Shown: positions 17,326-25,550 of the stretch, piece after piece | Layout: every line of letters begins with the position of its first letter | Position numbering within the stretch: position 1 is the stretch's first letter | IMG/VR virus record: IMGVR_UViG_3300042559_001107 | Location: 1-48,211 of that record | Reading direction: 5' to 3' (one strand) | DNA: 48,211 bases | DNA from: a virus | Translations under genes and position numbers: made by a program | Notes under the pieces: generated by a model | Databases searched by the model: none | What the model was told of the DNA's origin: nothing | Seen by the model: the letters and a program-made list of their open reading frames with translations, nothing else

Positions 17326-17639
17326 GCGAACAAATGAAGCGTTCCCAAGCCCAAGAGAAACGAATAGCGAAGGCTACTGGGGGCAGTCGGAACGCTGGTT
17401 CTGGAAACGGGTGGCAGAGGAAACACGACGTACGTTCGGGGGGCCACGAGGGTTTCCTGTGGGAAATGAAACGAACGGACAAGAAACAGATAACTATCAA
17501 GGCTTCTGATTTAGATTCCGTTAGAAAGATTGCTTGGCAGGAAGGGCGTACTCCCGTATTCCACATCGAACTTGCAGGTCGCCGGTATGTAATGCTGGAA
17601 GAACCTGACTTCATGGAAATGATTGATGACAATGACTGA
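17322..17639 (+). CDS. PD-(D/E)XK Holliday junction resolvase-like nuclease
   Basis: 105 residues with a 4-bp ATGA overlap upstream. E12, D36 and the pair E48-x-K50 (LWEMKRTDKKQITIKASDL) outline a restriction-fold nuclease centre like those of Hjc and T7 endonuclease I. The basic N-terminal loop (GGSRNAGSGNGWQRKHD) is typical of junction-binding members. Expected to cut branched DNA during replication and packaging. A second resolvase (RusA) is at 20547. Confidence 0.75.
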   Translation: MSEQMKRSQAQEKRIAKATGGSRNAGSGNGWQRKHDVRSGGHEGFLWEMKRTDKKQITIKASDLDSVRKIAWQEGRTPVFHIELAGRRYVMLEEPDFMEMIDDND

Positions 17640-18609
17640 TAACACTTTGAAGACTTTGAAAAGCACTTACAAGAGATCTGATGTTTTACTCCCCTCTATT
17701 GAACGTCATGTCCTTAAGAAGGCTAAAGAGCCTTCAGACCGACGCTCCGACATCATGCACCCCTCCGAGATGGCTAAGGGAGATTGGTGTGGTCGCCACG
17801 ATTATTACCGCATCATTGATGAACCTAAGAACTACAAGGGCCGGTCACCTTCATTTCGTTTAGAGAATGTCTTTGACTACGGGCATAGCGTTCACGCCAA
17901 GTACCAGCGGTGGCTTCAAGAGATGGGCGTAATGTGGGGCAAGTGGTACTGCAAAGAATGTGGTAATACTTGGCTAGGTGACACTCCTACCTCCTGCGAT
18001 CGCTGCGCCGGTACCGACATTAAGTACAACGAGGTCCCGTTTGTCTCAGAAGAGATGATGATTGCTGGTCATAGTGACGGAATCGTCAATATGGACGGCG
18101 TTTACAAAATGATTGAAATCAAAACAGTAGGTATGGGAACCCTTAGGTTTGATGCTTACAGTTTGTTTGATAAATATCAGAAGGAAAATCTAACTCTTGA
18201 TGAGTTATGGTGGAACATCAAAAGACCCTTTGCGTCGCATGTACGTCAAGGTCAGATCTATCTGCACCTTACTCAGATGCTTTATCCCGAGTTGGGTGTT
18301 GACGAGATCATTTTCATTTATGAGTGGAAGCCCACTCAGGAAGTAAAAGAGTTCTCAGTAAAGTACAACCCTGATCTAATTAGCGGGATCTTGGATACTG
18401 CTGAACTAGTTGCTGAGTCAGTTCGTAACGGAGAACCCCCTACTCCCCCCGAGTGGGCGGTCAAAGACGGAAAGAAGTGTTCATCCTGTGAATATCGAAA
18501 CACCTGTTGGGGAGAAGACGATGACAGTACGCAAAGTGAAGCGGCTAAACCCGCCATCAGAATCAAGCGAAGCACAACCGCTAAACGAGGCCGAGCGATT
18601 CGATCCTAG
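17632..18609 (+). CDS. Cas4/RecB-like PD-(D/E)XK exonuclease
   Basis: 325 residues from ATG at 17632 (TTG 17623 and ATG 17626 are alternatives). The catalytic set is H85 (GHSVH), D149 (GHSDG), E162 and K164 (IEIKTVG). C53 with C283, C286 and C292 would bind a 4Fe-4S cluster as in Cas4/AddB nucleases. An additional CKEC...CDRC ribbon (107-125) is inserted between the first histidine and the active site. It probably resects ends for RecA. The end overlaps the next gene by 89 bp in another frame. Confidence 0.85.
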   Translation: MTDNTLKTLKSTYKRSDVLLPSIERHVLKKAKEPSDRRSDIMHPSEMAKGDWCGRHDYYRIIDEPKNYKGRSPSFRLENVFDYGHSVHAKYQRWLQEMGVMWGKWYCKECGNTWLGDTPTSCDRCAGTDIKYNEVPFVSEEMMIAGHSDGIVNMDGVYKMIEIKTVGMGTLRFDAYSLFDKYQKENLTLDELWWNIKRPFASHVRQGQIYLHLTQMLYPELGVDEIIFIYEWKPTQEVKEFSVKYNPDLISGILDTAELVAESVRNGEPPTPPEWAVKDGKKCSSCEYRNTCWGEDDDSTQSEAAKPAIRIKRSTTAKRGRAIRS

Positions 18610-19009
18610 GCCCGAGTATGATGTACCGGAACTACCGTGGGACATCACGGAAGTATCAGACGCTCTTCTCATGGAGCATTTCTCCAAGCAACTCTCATGG
18701 CAGAACTTTTTTGCTACTCAAGTCGCTGAAGCGGAAGTTATTGAAGCCGAGGCTGAGGCACATCTCAAGACCCAAGAAGCGGTAGTAATGCTCACCGGCA
18801 AGAAGGTGACTGAAGCCCGGGCCGAGCGTGATATCGATGAGAACGTCGTTGCTGCACGGAATGATTATCTCGTATCAAAGGCCCGCCGAAAGATGCTTCA
18901 GGTCACTATGGAGAACCGTGAGCGTTGCGCCAACTTGATCAGCCGAGAACTGACCCGCCGAGTGGGACGTGAAGGTAATCAGCGGCGCAATGATCGTTGG
19001 AACGCCTGA
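18521..19009 (+). CDS. Coiled-coil protein, possibly recombination mediator
   Basis: 162 residues from ATG at 18521, with ribosome site GGAGAA; the first 89 bp lie inside the nuclease gene. A disordered N-terminus is followed by long charged helices (VAEAEVIEAEAEAHLKTQ, then a basic NRERCANLISRELTRRVGRE). Coiled-coil size, basic tail and position beside RecA and a nuclease recall UvsY-like recombination mediators. The resemblance is general and not diagnostic. Confidence 0.6.
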   Translation: MTVRKVKRLNPPSESSEAQPLNEAERFDPRPEYDVPELPWDITEVSDALLMEHFSKQLSWQNFFATQVAEAEVIEAEAEAHLKTQEAVVMLTGKKVTEARAERDIDENVVAARNDYLVSKARRKMLQVTMENRERCANLISRELTRRVGREGNQRRNDRWNA

Positions 19010-20208
19010 TGATTAGCGTATTCACACCCACTAACAACGACAAGTACCTACTTCGTGCTTATAAGTCTTTGCTATCTCAGACATACCAAGATTGGGAATG
19101 GGTGGTTCTTACCAATGGCGATGTCAGTGTTCCTGAGTTTAGCGATGACCGGGTAAAGGTATTCCATACTGAAGAGACCGGTATGGTCGGCACCTTGAAG
19201 AGGCTTGCGTGCAGTTACTGCACTGGTGAATATCTAGTGGAGTTGGATCACGACGATGAGTTGACTCCTGATTGCTTGGAAGAGATCAGTAAATGCACAG
19301 AGGACTTCGTTTACAGCAACTGCTTTCAGGTAGACGATGAATGGAACCCGTACACATGGGCTGACGGATTCGGCTGGGAATGGCGTGAAAATGACTACGA
19401 AGACCACAAGGTACTAGAAGCGGTTTCTCCTGAACCAAGCCCTTCTAACTTCAGCCGTATTTGGTTTGCTCCTAACCACGTCCGTGCTTGGAAGCGTGAG
19501 TTCTACTGGAGTATCGGTGGTCATGCCGATATGAAGATCTCCGACGATCACGATCTATGTGCTCGTAGTTATTTGAGTGGGACTATCAAACATATTGATA
19601 AGCCCCTTTACCTATACCGTGTACACGGAAACAACACTTGGCTTGGTCTTCAGAAGGAGATCAACGACACCATGTGGCAAAACCACGACAAGTACTTCAT
19701 TCCCATGCAGGAGAAGTGGTGTGCTGACAACGGTCTGTACATGGTTGATATTGGAGGGGCTATAGATTCTCCCGAGGCGTATGTCTCGTACGATCGCCAT
19801 AACGCCGATATTGTTGGTGACCTCAATGAAGATTGGGAACTTGGTAGCGATTCTGTAGGTCTTCTTCGGGCACATGATGTGATCGAACATCTCAAGGACC
19901 CTATTCACACTATGAACGAGGCGTGGCGTGTCCTCGTCCATGGCGGCGTTCTAGATATCCTCGTCCCCAGTACGGATGGCGTAGGAGCATGGTGCGACCC
20001 TACCCATATCTCTTTTTGGAATAAGCGTAGTTTCCGCTACTACACCGAGTCTGACGTACGCAGGTACATCGAACCGGAGTGCGTGGCTCGTTTTCAGGTA
20101 GTAAAACTGGTAGACGTTCAGATGTGGGAAGGTATCCCATATGTTCAGGCCCAACTTCTTGCCATCAAAGACGGCGGTATTCGATACCACGGGGAACTAA
20201 AGATATGA
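19009..20208 (+). CDS. Glycosyltransferase family 2-methyltransferase fusion
   Basis: 399 residues from ATG at 19009 (TGATG junction). Residues 1-215 form a GT-A glycosyltransferase: MISVFTPTNND opening, SLLSQTYQDWEWVVLTNGD, and metal site DHDD at 80-83. Residues about 243-345 look like a class I SAM methyltransferase: VDIGG at 246-250, an acidic NADIVGDLN, and HDVIEHL at 289-295. The glycosyl acceptor is unknown; it could be phage DNA, a virion protein or a host glycan. Its placement inside the recombination operon is unusual for a cell-wall enzyme. Confidence 0.8.
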   Translation: MISVFTPTNNDKYLLRAYKSLLSQTYQDWEWVVLTNGDVSVPEFSDDRVKVFHTEETGMVGTLKRLACSYCTGEYLVELDHDDELTPDCLEEISKCTEDFVYSNCFQVDDEWNPYTWADGFGWEWRENDYEDHKVLEAVSPEPSPSNFSRIWFAPNHVRAWKREFYWSIGGHADMKISDDHDLCARSYLSGTIKHIDKPLYLYRVHGNNTWLGLQKEINDTMWQNHDKYFIPMQEKWCADNGLYMVDIGGAIDSPEAYVSYDRHNADIVGDLNEDWELGSDSVGLLRAHDVIEHLKDPIHTMNEAWRVLVHGGVLDILVPSTDGVGAWCDPTHISFWNKRSFRYYTESDVRRYIEPECVARFQVVKLVDVQMWEGIPYVQAQLLAIKDGGIRYHGELKI

Positions 20209-20387
20209 ATGGATCGCTAGCGGATGAGGTTGAGTACTGGCGTGCCGAGGCTTATAAACTCGCCAGTATCCTTATGTCATCGTACACTTGGGTACACGAA
20301 TACAAGATCGAAGAGGTAGATAAGGCTCTAGCGCCTTATCTAGGTACGGGACATGATGCTTCAATTAAACCCACCTCAGCCACTTGA
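20205..20387 (+). CDS. Small hypothetical protein
   Basis: 60 residues with an ATGA junction to the upstream gene. Helical N-terminal half (ADEVEYWRAEAYKLASILMS). The last 35 bp overlap the next gene in another frame. No motif recognised. Confidence 0.55.
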   Translation: MNGSLADEVEYWRAEAYKLASILMSSYTWVHEYKIEEVDKALAPYLGTGHDASIKPTSAT

Positions 20388-20550
20388 TACCCCCAAGGGT
20401 GCTGCGTGGGCAGTAGCACTTATAGACTACGGCCCTGATCACGATCTATGCTGGGTGTGCTTTGTAGGAGACACCGGAGAATGCTGGACATTCCGTAATA
20501 GTGATATTCGACAGCCTTCTAACATAACGTACGGAAGGTACGAAAAGTGA
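20353..20550 (+). CDS. Small hypothetical protein
   Basis: 65 residues from ATG-ATG at 20353. Short beta-rich sequence (WAVALIDYGPDHDLCWVCFV, then CWTFRNSDIRQPSN) of a kind common in phage early operons. The stop overlaps the RusA start by 4 bp (GTGA), which supports expression. Function unknown. Confidence 0.6.
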   Translation: MMLQLNPPQPLDTPKGAAWAVALIDYGPDHDLCWVCFVGDTGECWTFRNSDIRQPSNITYGRYEK

Positions 20551-20963
20551 TTGAGTTTAGAGTCTATGGAACGCCAGCCCCGCAAGGATCTAAAACAGCC
20601 TTCGTCCGTGGAGGACGTGCTGTTGTTGTTGATGGCTCCTCAACTACTGGTCGTCAAAAACTATCTTCGTGGCGTGCGGAGGTGGCTCGTGAAGCAGCGA
20701 ACATCGCTTCAGGAGAACTCTTGGAAGGTCCTATTGGAGTTGAAATCAACTTTGTCATGCCGAAACCTAAATCGGCCCCCAAAGGGAAGATCTTCTGCGA
20801 TAAGAAGCCGGACATCGACAAACTCATCAGGTCCACGTTCGATTCCATGACTGGAGTTCTGTATCGGGACGACTCTCAGATAGTCCAAGTCCGAGCAACA
20901 AAGGTGTATGTCACATCTGACGAGCCGTCAGGTGCTGTTATCCGAATTTACCCACTTTCATAG
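20547..20963 (+). CDS. rusA: RusA-family Holliday junction resolvase
   Basis: 138 residues from GTG at 20547. The sequence has the RusA signatures: GTPAPQGSKTAFV at the start and KPDIDKLIRSTFDSMTG, then VLYRDDSQIV, carrying the catalytic aspartates. RusA dimers resolve four-way junctions symmetrically. The phage therefore appears to carry two unrelated resolvase-type nucleases. Confidence 0.9.
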   Translation: MIEFRVYGTPAPQGSKTAFVRGGRAVVVDGSSTTGRQKLSSWRAEVAREAANIASGELLEGPIGVEINFVMPKPKSAPKGKIFCDKKPDIDKLIRSTFDSMTGVLYRDDSQIVQVRATKVYVTSDEPSGAVIRIYPLS

Positions 20964-21005
20964 TTCTGATACCATTTTCATACCGTTCTAACTAAAGGTA
21001 AGAGA

Positions 21006-21299
21006 ATGACCGAGCATACACAGGCAGAGGAAGACGCTATCCTTCGGGTTTCAGCATCTAGTGCACCTCAATCAGTAGCAGCGGCTATCAGCAAGTGCAT
21101 TAGCGATAGCCACAAATACCCGGTTCTCCGGGCCATCGGCCACGGTGCTGTTGGTCAGGCCGTTAAGGCGCTGGCTATCGCTCGTGGATATGTGGCTCCC
21201 CGAGGGACCGATCTTGCCTTTGTGGTGGGGTTTGACACCATTGAAAACGCCGAAGGCAAGGAAATCTCTGCCATGGTATTCCGTACCTTCGCTCGCTGA
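21006..21299 (+). CDS. SpoVS-like (Alba-fold) protein
   Basis: 97 residues. From residue 10 to the end it follows the bacterial SpoVS family closely: VSASSAPQSVAAAISKCI, VLRAIGHGAVGQAVKALAIA and RGYVAPRGTDLAFVVGFD. SpoVS is an Alba-fold nucleic-acid-binding protein known from sporulating Bacilli. Here a short N-terminal extension is added. The role in a phage is unknown; nucleic-acid binding is plausible from the fold. The gene closes the replication region, 42 bp after rusA. Confidence 0.85.
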   Translation: MTEHTQAEEDAILRVSASSAPQSVAAAISKCISDSHKYPVLRAIGHGAVGQAVKALAIARGYVAPRGTDLAFVVGFDTIENAEGKEISAMVFRTFAR

Positions 21300-21318
21300 T
21301 ATACAGTAAGGTCTCTCT

Positions 21319-23259
21319 ATGACCGCATCGGGTACAAAGATCTTCTCAGGCCTTTTCAAGGCTCGCTGCGTCGCTGTAACAGGCGACGAATTGACTGTAT
21401 ATGTGCCACAGGCGTTTGGTGATACATCTATCACTACCAACAATGTGGTGGATGTGTATCCGAAGGCGGGTAGTTTTGGATACGTCACGTTTGAGGGTGG
21501 AGATCCGGCGTTTCCCATTTGGATTGGAACGTCTGCTGGTCCTTACTACACCGATACTGAGGCTCAAGAACCTATTTTTACCGAAGTCAGGGATGCCACT
21601 AGAGAGCCTATTGGACATACGGATCTAACTCAGAGCACTCTTGCTTTTAATAATTCCTCAAGGACTCTAACCATCGCCCCGGCGGCTGGTCAGGATTACT
21701 TCGAAGTTTGGTGTATTGGTAAGTCTTATCGTAAGACGACCCCTGAATCAGTCACTATCCCCAATACCTCTGCCTTTTACTACATTTATTACTCCAGTGA
21801 GGGTATTCTCAGTTACAAGACTTCTTACTTTGACTGGGATTCAGATACACCTACGGCGTATGTCTACTGGAACTCAACAACCGGTAAGGCCGAGTACTTC
21901 GCTGATGAGCGACACGGGATTGTTCTTGATTGGCAGACCCACGAATACCTTCACCGAACTCGTGGAGCGGCTATTGCCAACGGGTTTTCGGTTTCTAACT
22001 ATGTATTAGGCGGTAACGGGTCTTCTAACACCCACGCACAATTAGATATTGCCAACGGTACGTTCTTCGATGAAGATCTTCAGGTCGATATCACCCATTC
22101 CAATAGCCCCACGGCTAATACTTGGCAGCAGGATCTTCAAGGACCTGCCCGTATTCCGGTTATGTACCGGTCGGGAGCGCATTGGATAGTTGATGCTCCT
22201 ACCGATTTCCCTATGAAGCAGGGAACTACCACCGTCAAATACAACACGGTTTCGGGTAGTACATGGTCAACTACCAATGTACCGAATAACTCATATCTGC
22301 CGATGTTTATAGTCGCTACCAATAACCTGAACTACCCAGTTCTTGCCATCATGGGTCAGTACGTTGATTCCAACCTTGGAAAGGTTCAGGAGTACGACTG
22401 GTCAAGTATGGACTTGGGAGATTTCCCATCCGTAGAATTCCGACCGCTGTACAAGGTAATTGTTAAGGCTCTCACTGGTGCGTCTAACACAGTTAAGGCT
22501 TCTATTACTGAGATTCAAGATATGCGGGTGGATCAGGTTAATCCCGTAGGTATTGCTCAGGTGGTATCTAGTTCCCCTACAGGTGCCCTTACAGCATTTG
22601 CTGGCTCCAGCGCTCCTACTGGCTGGCTTCTCTGCTACGGACAGGCTGTAAGCAGAGCCACTTACGCCGCTCTATTTTCTGTAGTTGGTACCACTTACGG
22701 TTCAGGAGACGGTTCCACTACTTTCAACATCCCCGATATGCGTGGGCGTGCTCCAGTAGCCCTAGACAACATGGGCGGCACTGATGCTGGTCGTCTAAGT
22801 GTCGCTAATACCCTTGGTGGTACGGGTGGTGAAGAGAAACACCTTCTTCTCGTTGCAGAAATGCCTAGCCACTCCCACCTTGCCGGACTATTAGCCGCTA
22901 CAAGTGCTGGCTCGCACGTTCACACTTTAAATACTCTCGCCATTGGAAATACCGGATCAACCCACTCTCATGACGCTGGTAACTATGATGGCGGTGGCAT
23001 CAATAACTATGTTGTAGATAATTCGTCGGGTCCAATCGCTCAATATCAGGGTCTCGTTGCTGATGGACAGGCTGCAAATAATCGCATTAAGGCAACCGCT
23101 TCAGCCGACAGCGCTCATATTCACAACATAACCGGAGCGTTACAAACAACTGGTGACCACACTCACACTGTATCCGGGTCAACGGCAACAGAAGGTGGAG
23201 GAGGCGAGCATAACAATATGCAGCCTTACATCCTCACTAACTACATCATTAAGACCTGA
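21319..23259 (+). CDS. Tail fibre/receptor-binding protein with collar domain
   Basis: 646 residues. The N-terminal 75 residues look like the OB-fold of gp5/baseplate-V proteins (GDELTVYVPQAFGD). A central beta region follows. At about 420-490 there is a phage tail collar domain (SAPTGWLLCYGQAVSR, then TTFNIPDMRGRAPVALD). The C-terminal tip has five H-x-H motifs (HSH, HVH, HSH, HIH, HTH), like metal-binding receptor tips of T4-type fibres. It probably recognises the host surface. It stands apart from the tail genes at the left end. Confidence 0.85.
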   Translation: MTASGTKIFSGLFKARCVAVTGDELTVYVPQAFGDTSITTNNVVDVYPKAGSFGYVTFEGGDPAFPIWIGTSAGPYYTDTEAQEPIFTEVRDATREPIGHTDLTQSTLAFNNSSRTLTIAPAAGQDYFEVWCIGKSYRKTTPESVTIPNTSAFYYIYYSSEGILSYKTSYFDWDSDTPTAYVYWNSTTGKAEYFADERHGIVLDWQTHEYLHRTRGAAIANGFSVSNYVLGGNGSSNTHAQLDIANGTFFDEDLQVDITHSNSPTANTWQQDLQGPARIPVMYRSGAHWIVDAPTDFPMKQGTTTVKYNTVSGSTWSTTNVPNNSYLPMFIVATNNLNYPVLAIMGQYVDSNLGKVQEYDWSSMDLGDFPSVEFRPLYKVIVKALTGASNTVKASITEIQDMRVDQVNPVGIAQVVSSSPTGALTAFAGSSAPTGWLLCYGQAVSRATYAALFSVVGTTYGSGDGSTTFNIPDMRGRAPVALDNMGGTDAGRLSVANTLGGTGGEEKHLLLVAEMPSHSHLAGLLAATSAGSHVHTLNTLAIGNTGSTHSHDAGNYDGGGINNYVVDNSSGPIAQYQGLVADGQAANNRIKATASADSAHIHNITGALQTTGDHTHTVSGSTATEGGGGEHNNMQPYILTNYIIKT

Positions 23260-23266
23260 TAGTTAG

Positions 23267-23294
23267 CCCATATCGCCCTTAGTGGTAATATGGG
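23267..23294 (+). promoter_or_regulatory. Hairpin immediately before the 23298 start codon
   Basis: CCCATAT (23267-23273) and ATATGGG (23288-23294) are perfect inverted repeats ending 3 bases before ATG 23298. No clear ribosome site lies outside it. It may end fibre transcription or modulate translation of the next gene. Confidence 0.4.
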
Positions 23295-23297
23295 TAT

Positions 23298-23819
23298 ATG
23301 GCATCGTTCTCCCAAAACCTCGCACGAGATTATCCACAGAGCGATGCCCCGTTCCGGGCGGCTGAAACGGGTGGTCCATCCCCGTTCTTCCATGATGATT
23401 TGGACCGAATGCGTACCCAATGGCGTTCTACGCCGGAGGCTACCTATCCCGACGGATACCTTGGAACCATCAATAGCCGCCGTCAGGACCGTCTTCTAGA
23501 TGGCCTGAAGCAACGTACCAATTCAAAGCCTTATACCCGTGGTATCCATAAGGGTGAGCGCCGAGACCCTTCGGATTACATGTGGCCTGCCGAGTTCAAC
23601 CTGTTCACAGGCTTGGAACTTGAAGCCCAAGGCATTAAATATGCTCCCCCGGGACTTGGTCTTGAGATTGGCGAGCGCCTCGTTAACGGTGGAAAGAACC
23701 CGGACGAGTGGCGTAATGGCGAGGCTCAAAACTTAGACCGGGCACAGCAGATGCGTAAATTGGCCCCACCGTGGGCAGGACGAGGCCCCGGCATGGCTAT
23801 TGCCTATCCGGGCCGATGA
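23298..23819 (+). CDS. Hypothetical protein, possibly virion-associated
   Basis: 173 residues, Pro/Arg/Asp-rich with little predicted regular structure (RDYPQSDAPFRAAETGGPS). No enzymatic motif. It begins a run of tightly packed small genes between tail fibre and holin candidates. Its extended composition would suit a virion-packaged or structural linker protein, which is inference. Confidence 0.6.
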   Translation: MASFSQNLARDYPQSDAPFRAAETGGPSPFFHDDLDRMRTQWRSTPEATYPDGYLGTINSRRQDRLLDGLKQRTNSKPYTRGIHKGERRDPSDYMWPAEFNLFTGLELEAQGIKYAPPGLGLEIGERLVNGGKNPDEWRNGEAQNLDRAQQMRKLAPPWAGRGPGMAIAYPGR

Positions 23820-24019
23820 AACTTCCGGGTCACTCAACCCCAATCATTCCTAAGCGGCGACTGGTATCTCCCCACAGCGGATCTTGGAAGATGGAGCCTG
23901 AGGACCGACAGATTGATCGTAACCAGTATAAAAATCAACTCCATGGCAATGTAAACCCGTGGATCATGCAGCAACTTCAGAGAAACGAAAAGTTCAACGT
24001 AACGGCCTTTGAGCGATGA
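23816..24019 (+). CDS. Small basic hypothetical protein
   Basis: 67 residues with an ATGA overlap upstream. Basic N-terminus (IIPKRRLVSPHSGSWKM) and a Gln/Asn-rich helical end. A 17-codon reading frame (24016-24069) joins it to the next gene by overlapping starts and stops, and may only serve translational coupling. Confidence 0.6.
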   Translation: MKLPGHSTPIIPKRRLVSPHSGSWKMEPEDRQIDRNQYKNQLHGNVNPWIMQQLQRNEKFNVTAFER

Positions 24020-24065
24020 AAGAGATATTGATCCAAATGTTTGATACTAGTAAGGCGGCGGTCTG

Positions 24066-24320
24066 TTGAGCGGCGAAGCACTTGCGATAATTATCGCTGC
24101 ATCTATAGGCGCTATCGGCACCGTAGTTGTGGGAATCCTCTCTCTCACGGTCTCTATTCGTCAGATGCGAGAAGAGAACAATATTGACCACGGTGTAGTC
24201 CAAGAAAGGCTTCAAGCCTTGAGGACAGATGTGGCAGAAGTAAAAGATGATGTAAAATCAGTAGGTACCCGCTTGGACTCTCATGTTGAGTGGCACGTTG
24301 AACACCCCACTAAGGACTAA
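24066..24320 (+). CDS. Membrane-anchored coiled-coil protein, holin-like
   Basis: 84 residues from TTG at 24066, with AAGGCGG as ribosome site. One long N-terminal transmembrane helix (about 5-30) is followed by a charged coiled coil (REENNIDHGVVQERLQALRT). Single-TM proteins of this form are often found next to holins in actinobacteriophage lysis cassettes. The next gene, 2 bp downstream, is a multi-TM holin candidate. Confidence 0.65.
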   Translation: MSGEALAIIIAASIGAIGTVVVGILSLTVSIRQMREENNIDHGVVQERLQALRTDVAEVKDDVKSVGTRLDSHVEWHVEHPTKD

Positions 24321-24322
24321 TA

Positions 24323-24679
24323 ATGAATATCAGCGCCGTAGCCGTAACCCTAATTATTGGCACCATTCTCCCAGTGCTAGTCGGCCTAGTAACGAAGTTG
24401 GACGCTTCCAGCAAACTTAAAGGTGGACTCCTCCTAGTCCTGAACGCTACTCAGGGACTCATTGTCGCATCCCAAGTTAGTGACGGTGGCGCTAGTTTCA
24501 CCGTTGATGCCGTTGTTCTATTCATTGCTGGCGTGGCAGTGTCTCTTATGTCTTACTATGGTTTTTATAAGCCCAACGATGTTCCGGCTAAGTTGGCCCC
24601 CGGTTTTGGTGTTGGTGGCACGCACGCTGAGGTAGAGGTCCCCACTATCGACTCAGACCGTAAGGATCTGCCAGCCTGA
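24323..24679 (+). CDS. Putative holin
   Basis: 118 residues with three hydrophobic segments (about 3-24, 34-52, 66-85) and a soluble charged tail. Size and topology fit holins, which form pores in the inner membrane to release lytic enzymes. No endolysin is seen in the window, so the lysis role remains likely but unproven. Confidence 0.65.
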   Translation: MNISAVAVTLIIGTILPVLVGLVTKLDASSKLKGGLLLVLNATQGLIVASQVSDGGASFTVDAVVLFIAGVAVSLMSYYGFYKPNDVPAKLAPGFGVGGTHAEVEVPTIDSDRKDLPA

Positions 24680-25101
24680 TGTCTATCCGAGTTGATCGGG
24701 AAGGCTTTGGTCAGGTCATAGATCCGGGTTCTGTCGGACAAAGGTCCAGCGGTGCTCAGATCTATGACGACGGAACACGCCCCGATCCGTGGGTACCCGG
24801 TCCTTGGGCTGGTCGAAACGAATTAGCCGTATCGGATACTCTTCGGCTTATGTCGATACCTTCCGAAGAAATTGCTGCTATTCGACCTCCGGTTCCCTAT
24901 GTTCTATTTCCCGATGAAGAATTGGGATTTGTAAATCAACCTTTGACTATTGATGAGGTCCTTGATACCGACCGCTGGTCACCAAAACAGCGTTCATGGC
25001 TTTCCCCGACCATTAGACCCAATACCCGAGCCGATTTTCAGGAAAACGCTTGGAGCGGTACCGCTCGTGGCGTTTCCATGTCAGTCAACCCAATGTTGTG
25101 A
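24679..25101 (+). CDS. Hypothetical protein
   Basis: 140 residues, overlapping the holin candidate by 1 bp (TGATG). Rich in Pro, Gly and Asp with few predicted helices (DDGTRPDPWVPGPWAGRNE). No catalytic motif. Similar composition to other small proteins of this region, which may be virion components. Confidence 0.6.
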   Translation: MSIRVDREGFGQVIDPGSVGQRSSGAQIYDDGTRPDPWVPGPWAGRNELAVSDTLRLMSIPSEEIAAIRPPVPYVLFPDEELGFVNQPLTIDEVLDTDRWSPKQRSWLSPTIRPNTRADFQENAWSGTARGVSMSVNPML

Positions 25102-25108
25102 GAAACCG

Positions 25109-25549
25109 ATGCCAAAAGATCCCACCCTCCGTGTAAAAAATGTTGTAAATCAGAATGCTCCCAAGTGGCAGCGCCGTATGGGGCTAATGCATTGGGATAT
25201 CGAACATGTGTTCATCGACTCATACTACGACGATGCTTCAGGTGAAGACTTCAAAGTCACTGCTATCACCGAAAGCCGCTGGCAGTACATGCAGGCTCGT
25301 ATCAAGTGGTATCTCCCGAGCGCTGTGCGACACGACAACAATGTTCTTGAAAAGGTTCTCGTTCACGAACTCTGCCATGTGCTTTTAGCACCCGAGCAGG
25401 CTCTGATTGACACCAAGACCACAAGCGACCTGTACCACAGTCACGCACTTGGGTCGGACGCTGACGCTCTGTGGGAGCGTAACTACGAACACCTTGAACT
25501 CGCCACCGAAATGGCTACTAAGGCAATCATGGCGGGCTGGGAGGATTGA
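25109..25549 (+). CDS. Zinc metallopeptidase (HExxH)
   Basis: 146 residues from ATG at 25109. HELCH at 86-90 in the context EKVLVHELCHVLLAP is a classic zincin active site, and E127/E130/E134 (YEHLELATE) offers the third ligand. The layout resembles small SprT/ImmA-type phage peptidases. A role in cleaving a host regulator or a virion protein is possible. It is next to the holin region but has no cell-wall-binding domain, so it is not called an endolysin. Confidence 0.75.
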   Translation: MPKDPTLRVKNVVNQNAPKWQRRMGLMHWDIEHVFIDSYYDDASGEDFKVTAITESRWQYMQARIKWYLPSAVRHDNNVLEKVLVHELCHVLLAPEQALIDTKTTSDLYHSHALGSDADALWERNYEHLELATEMATKAIMAGWED

Positions 25550-25550
25550 T

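Noticed and set aside
25109-25549. Endolysin
   Set aside because: It has an HExxH peptidase site near holin-like genes, but no cell-wall-binding domain or known peptidoglycan hydrolase fold is visible.
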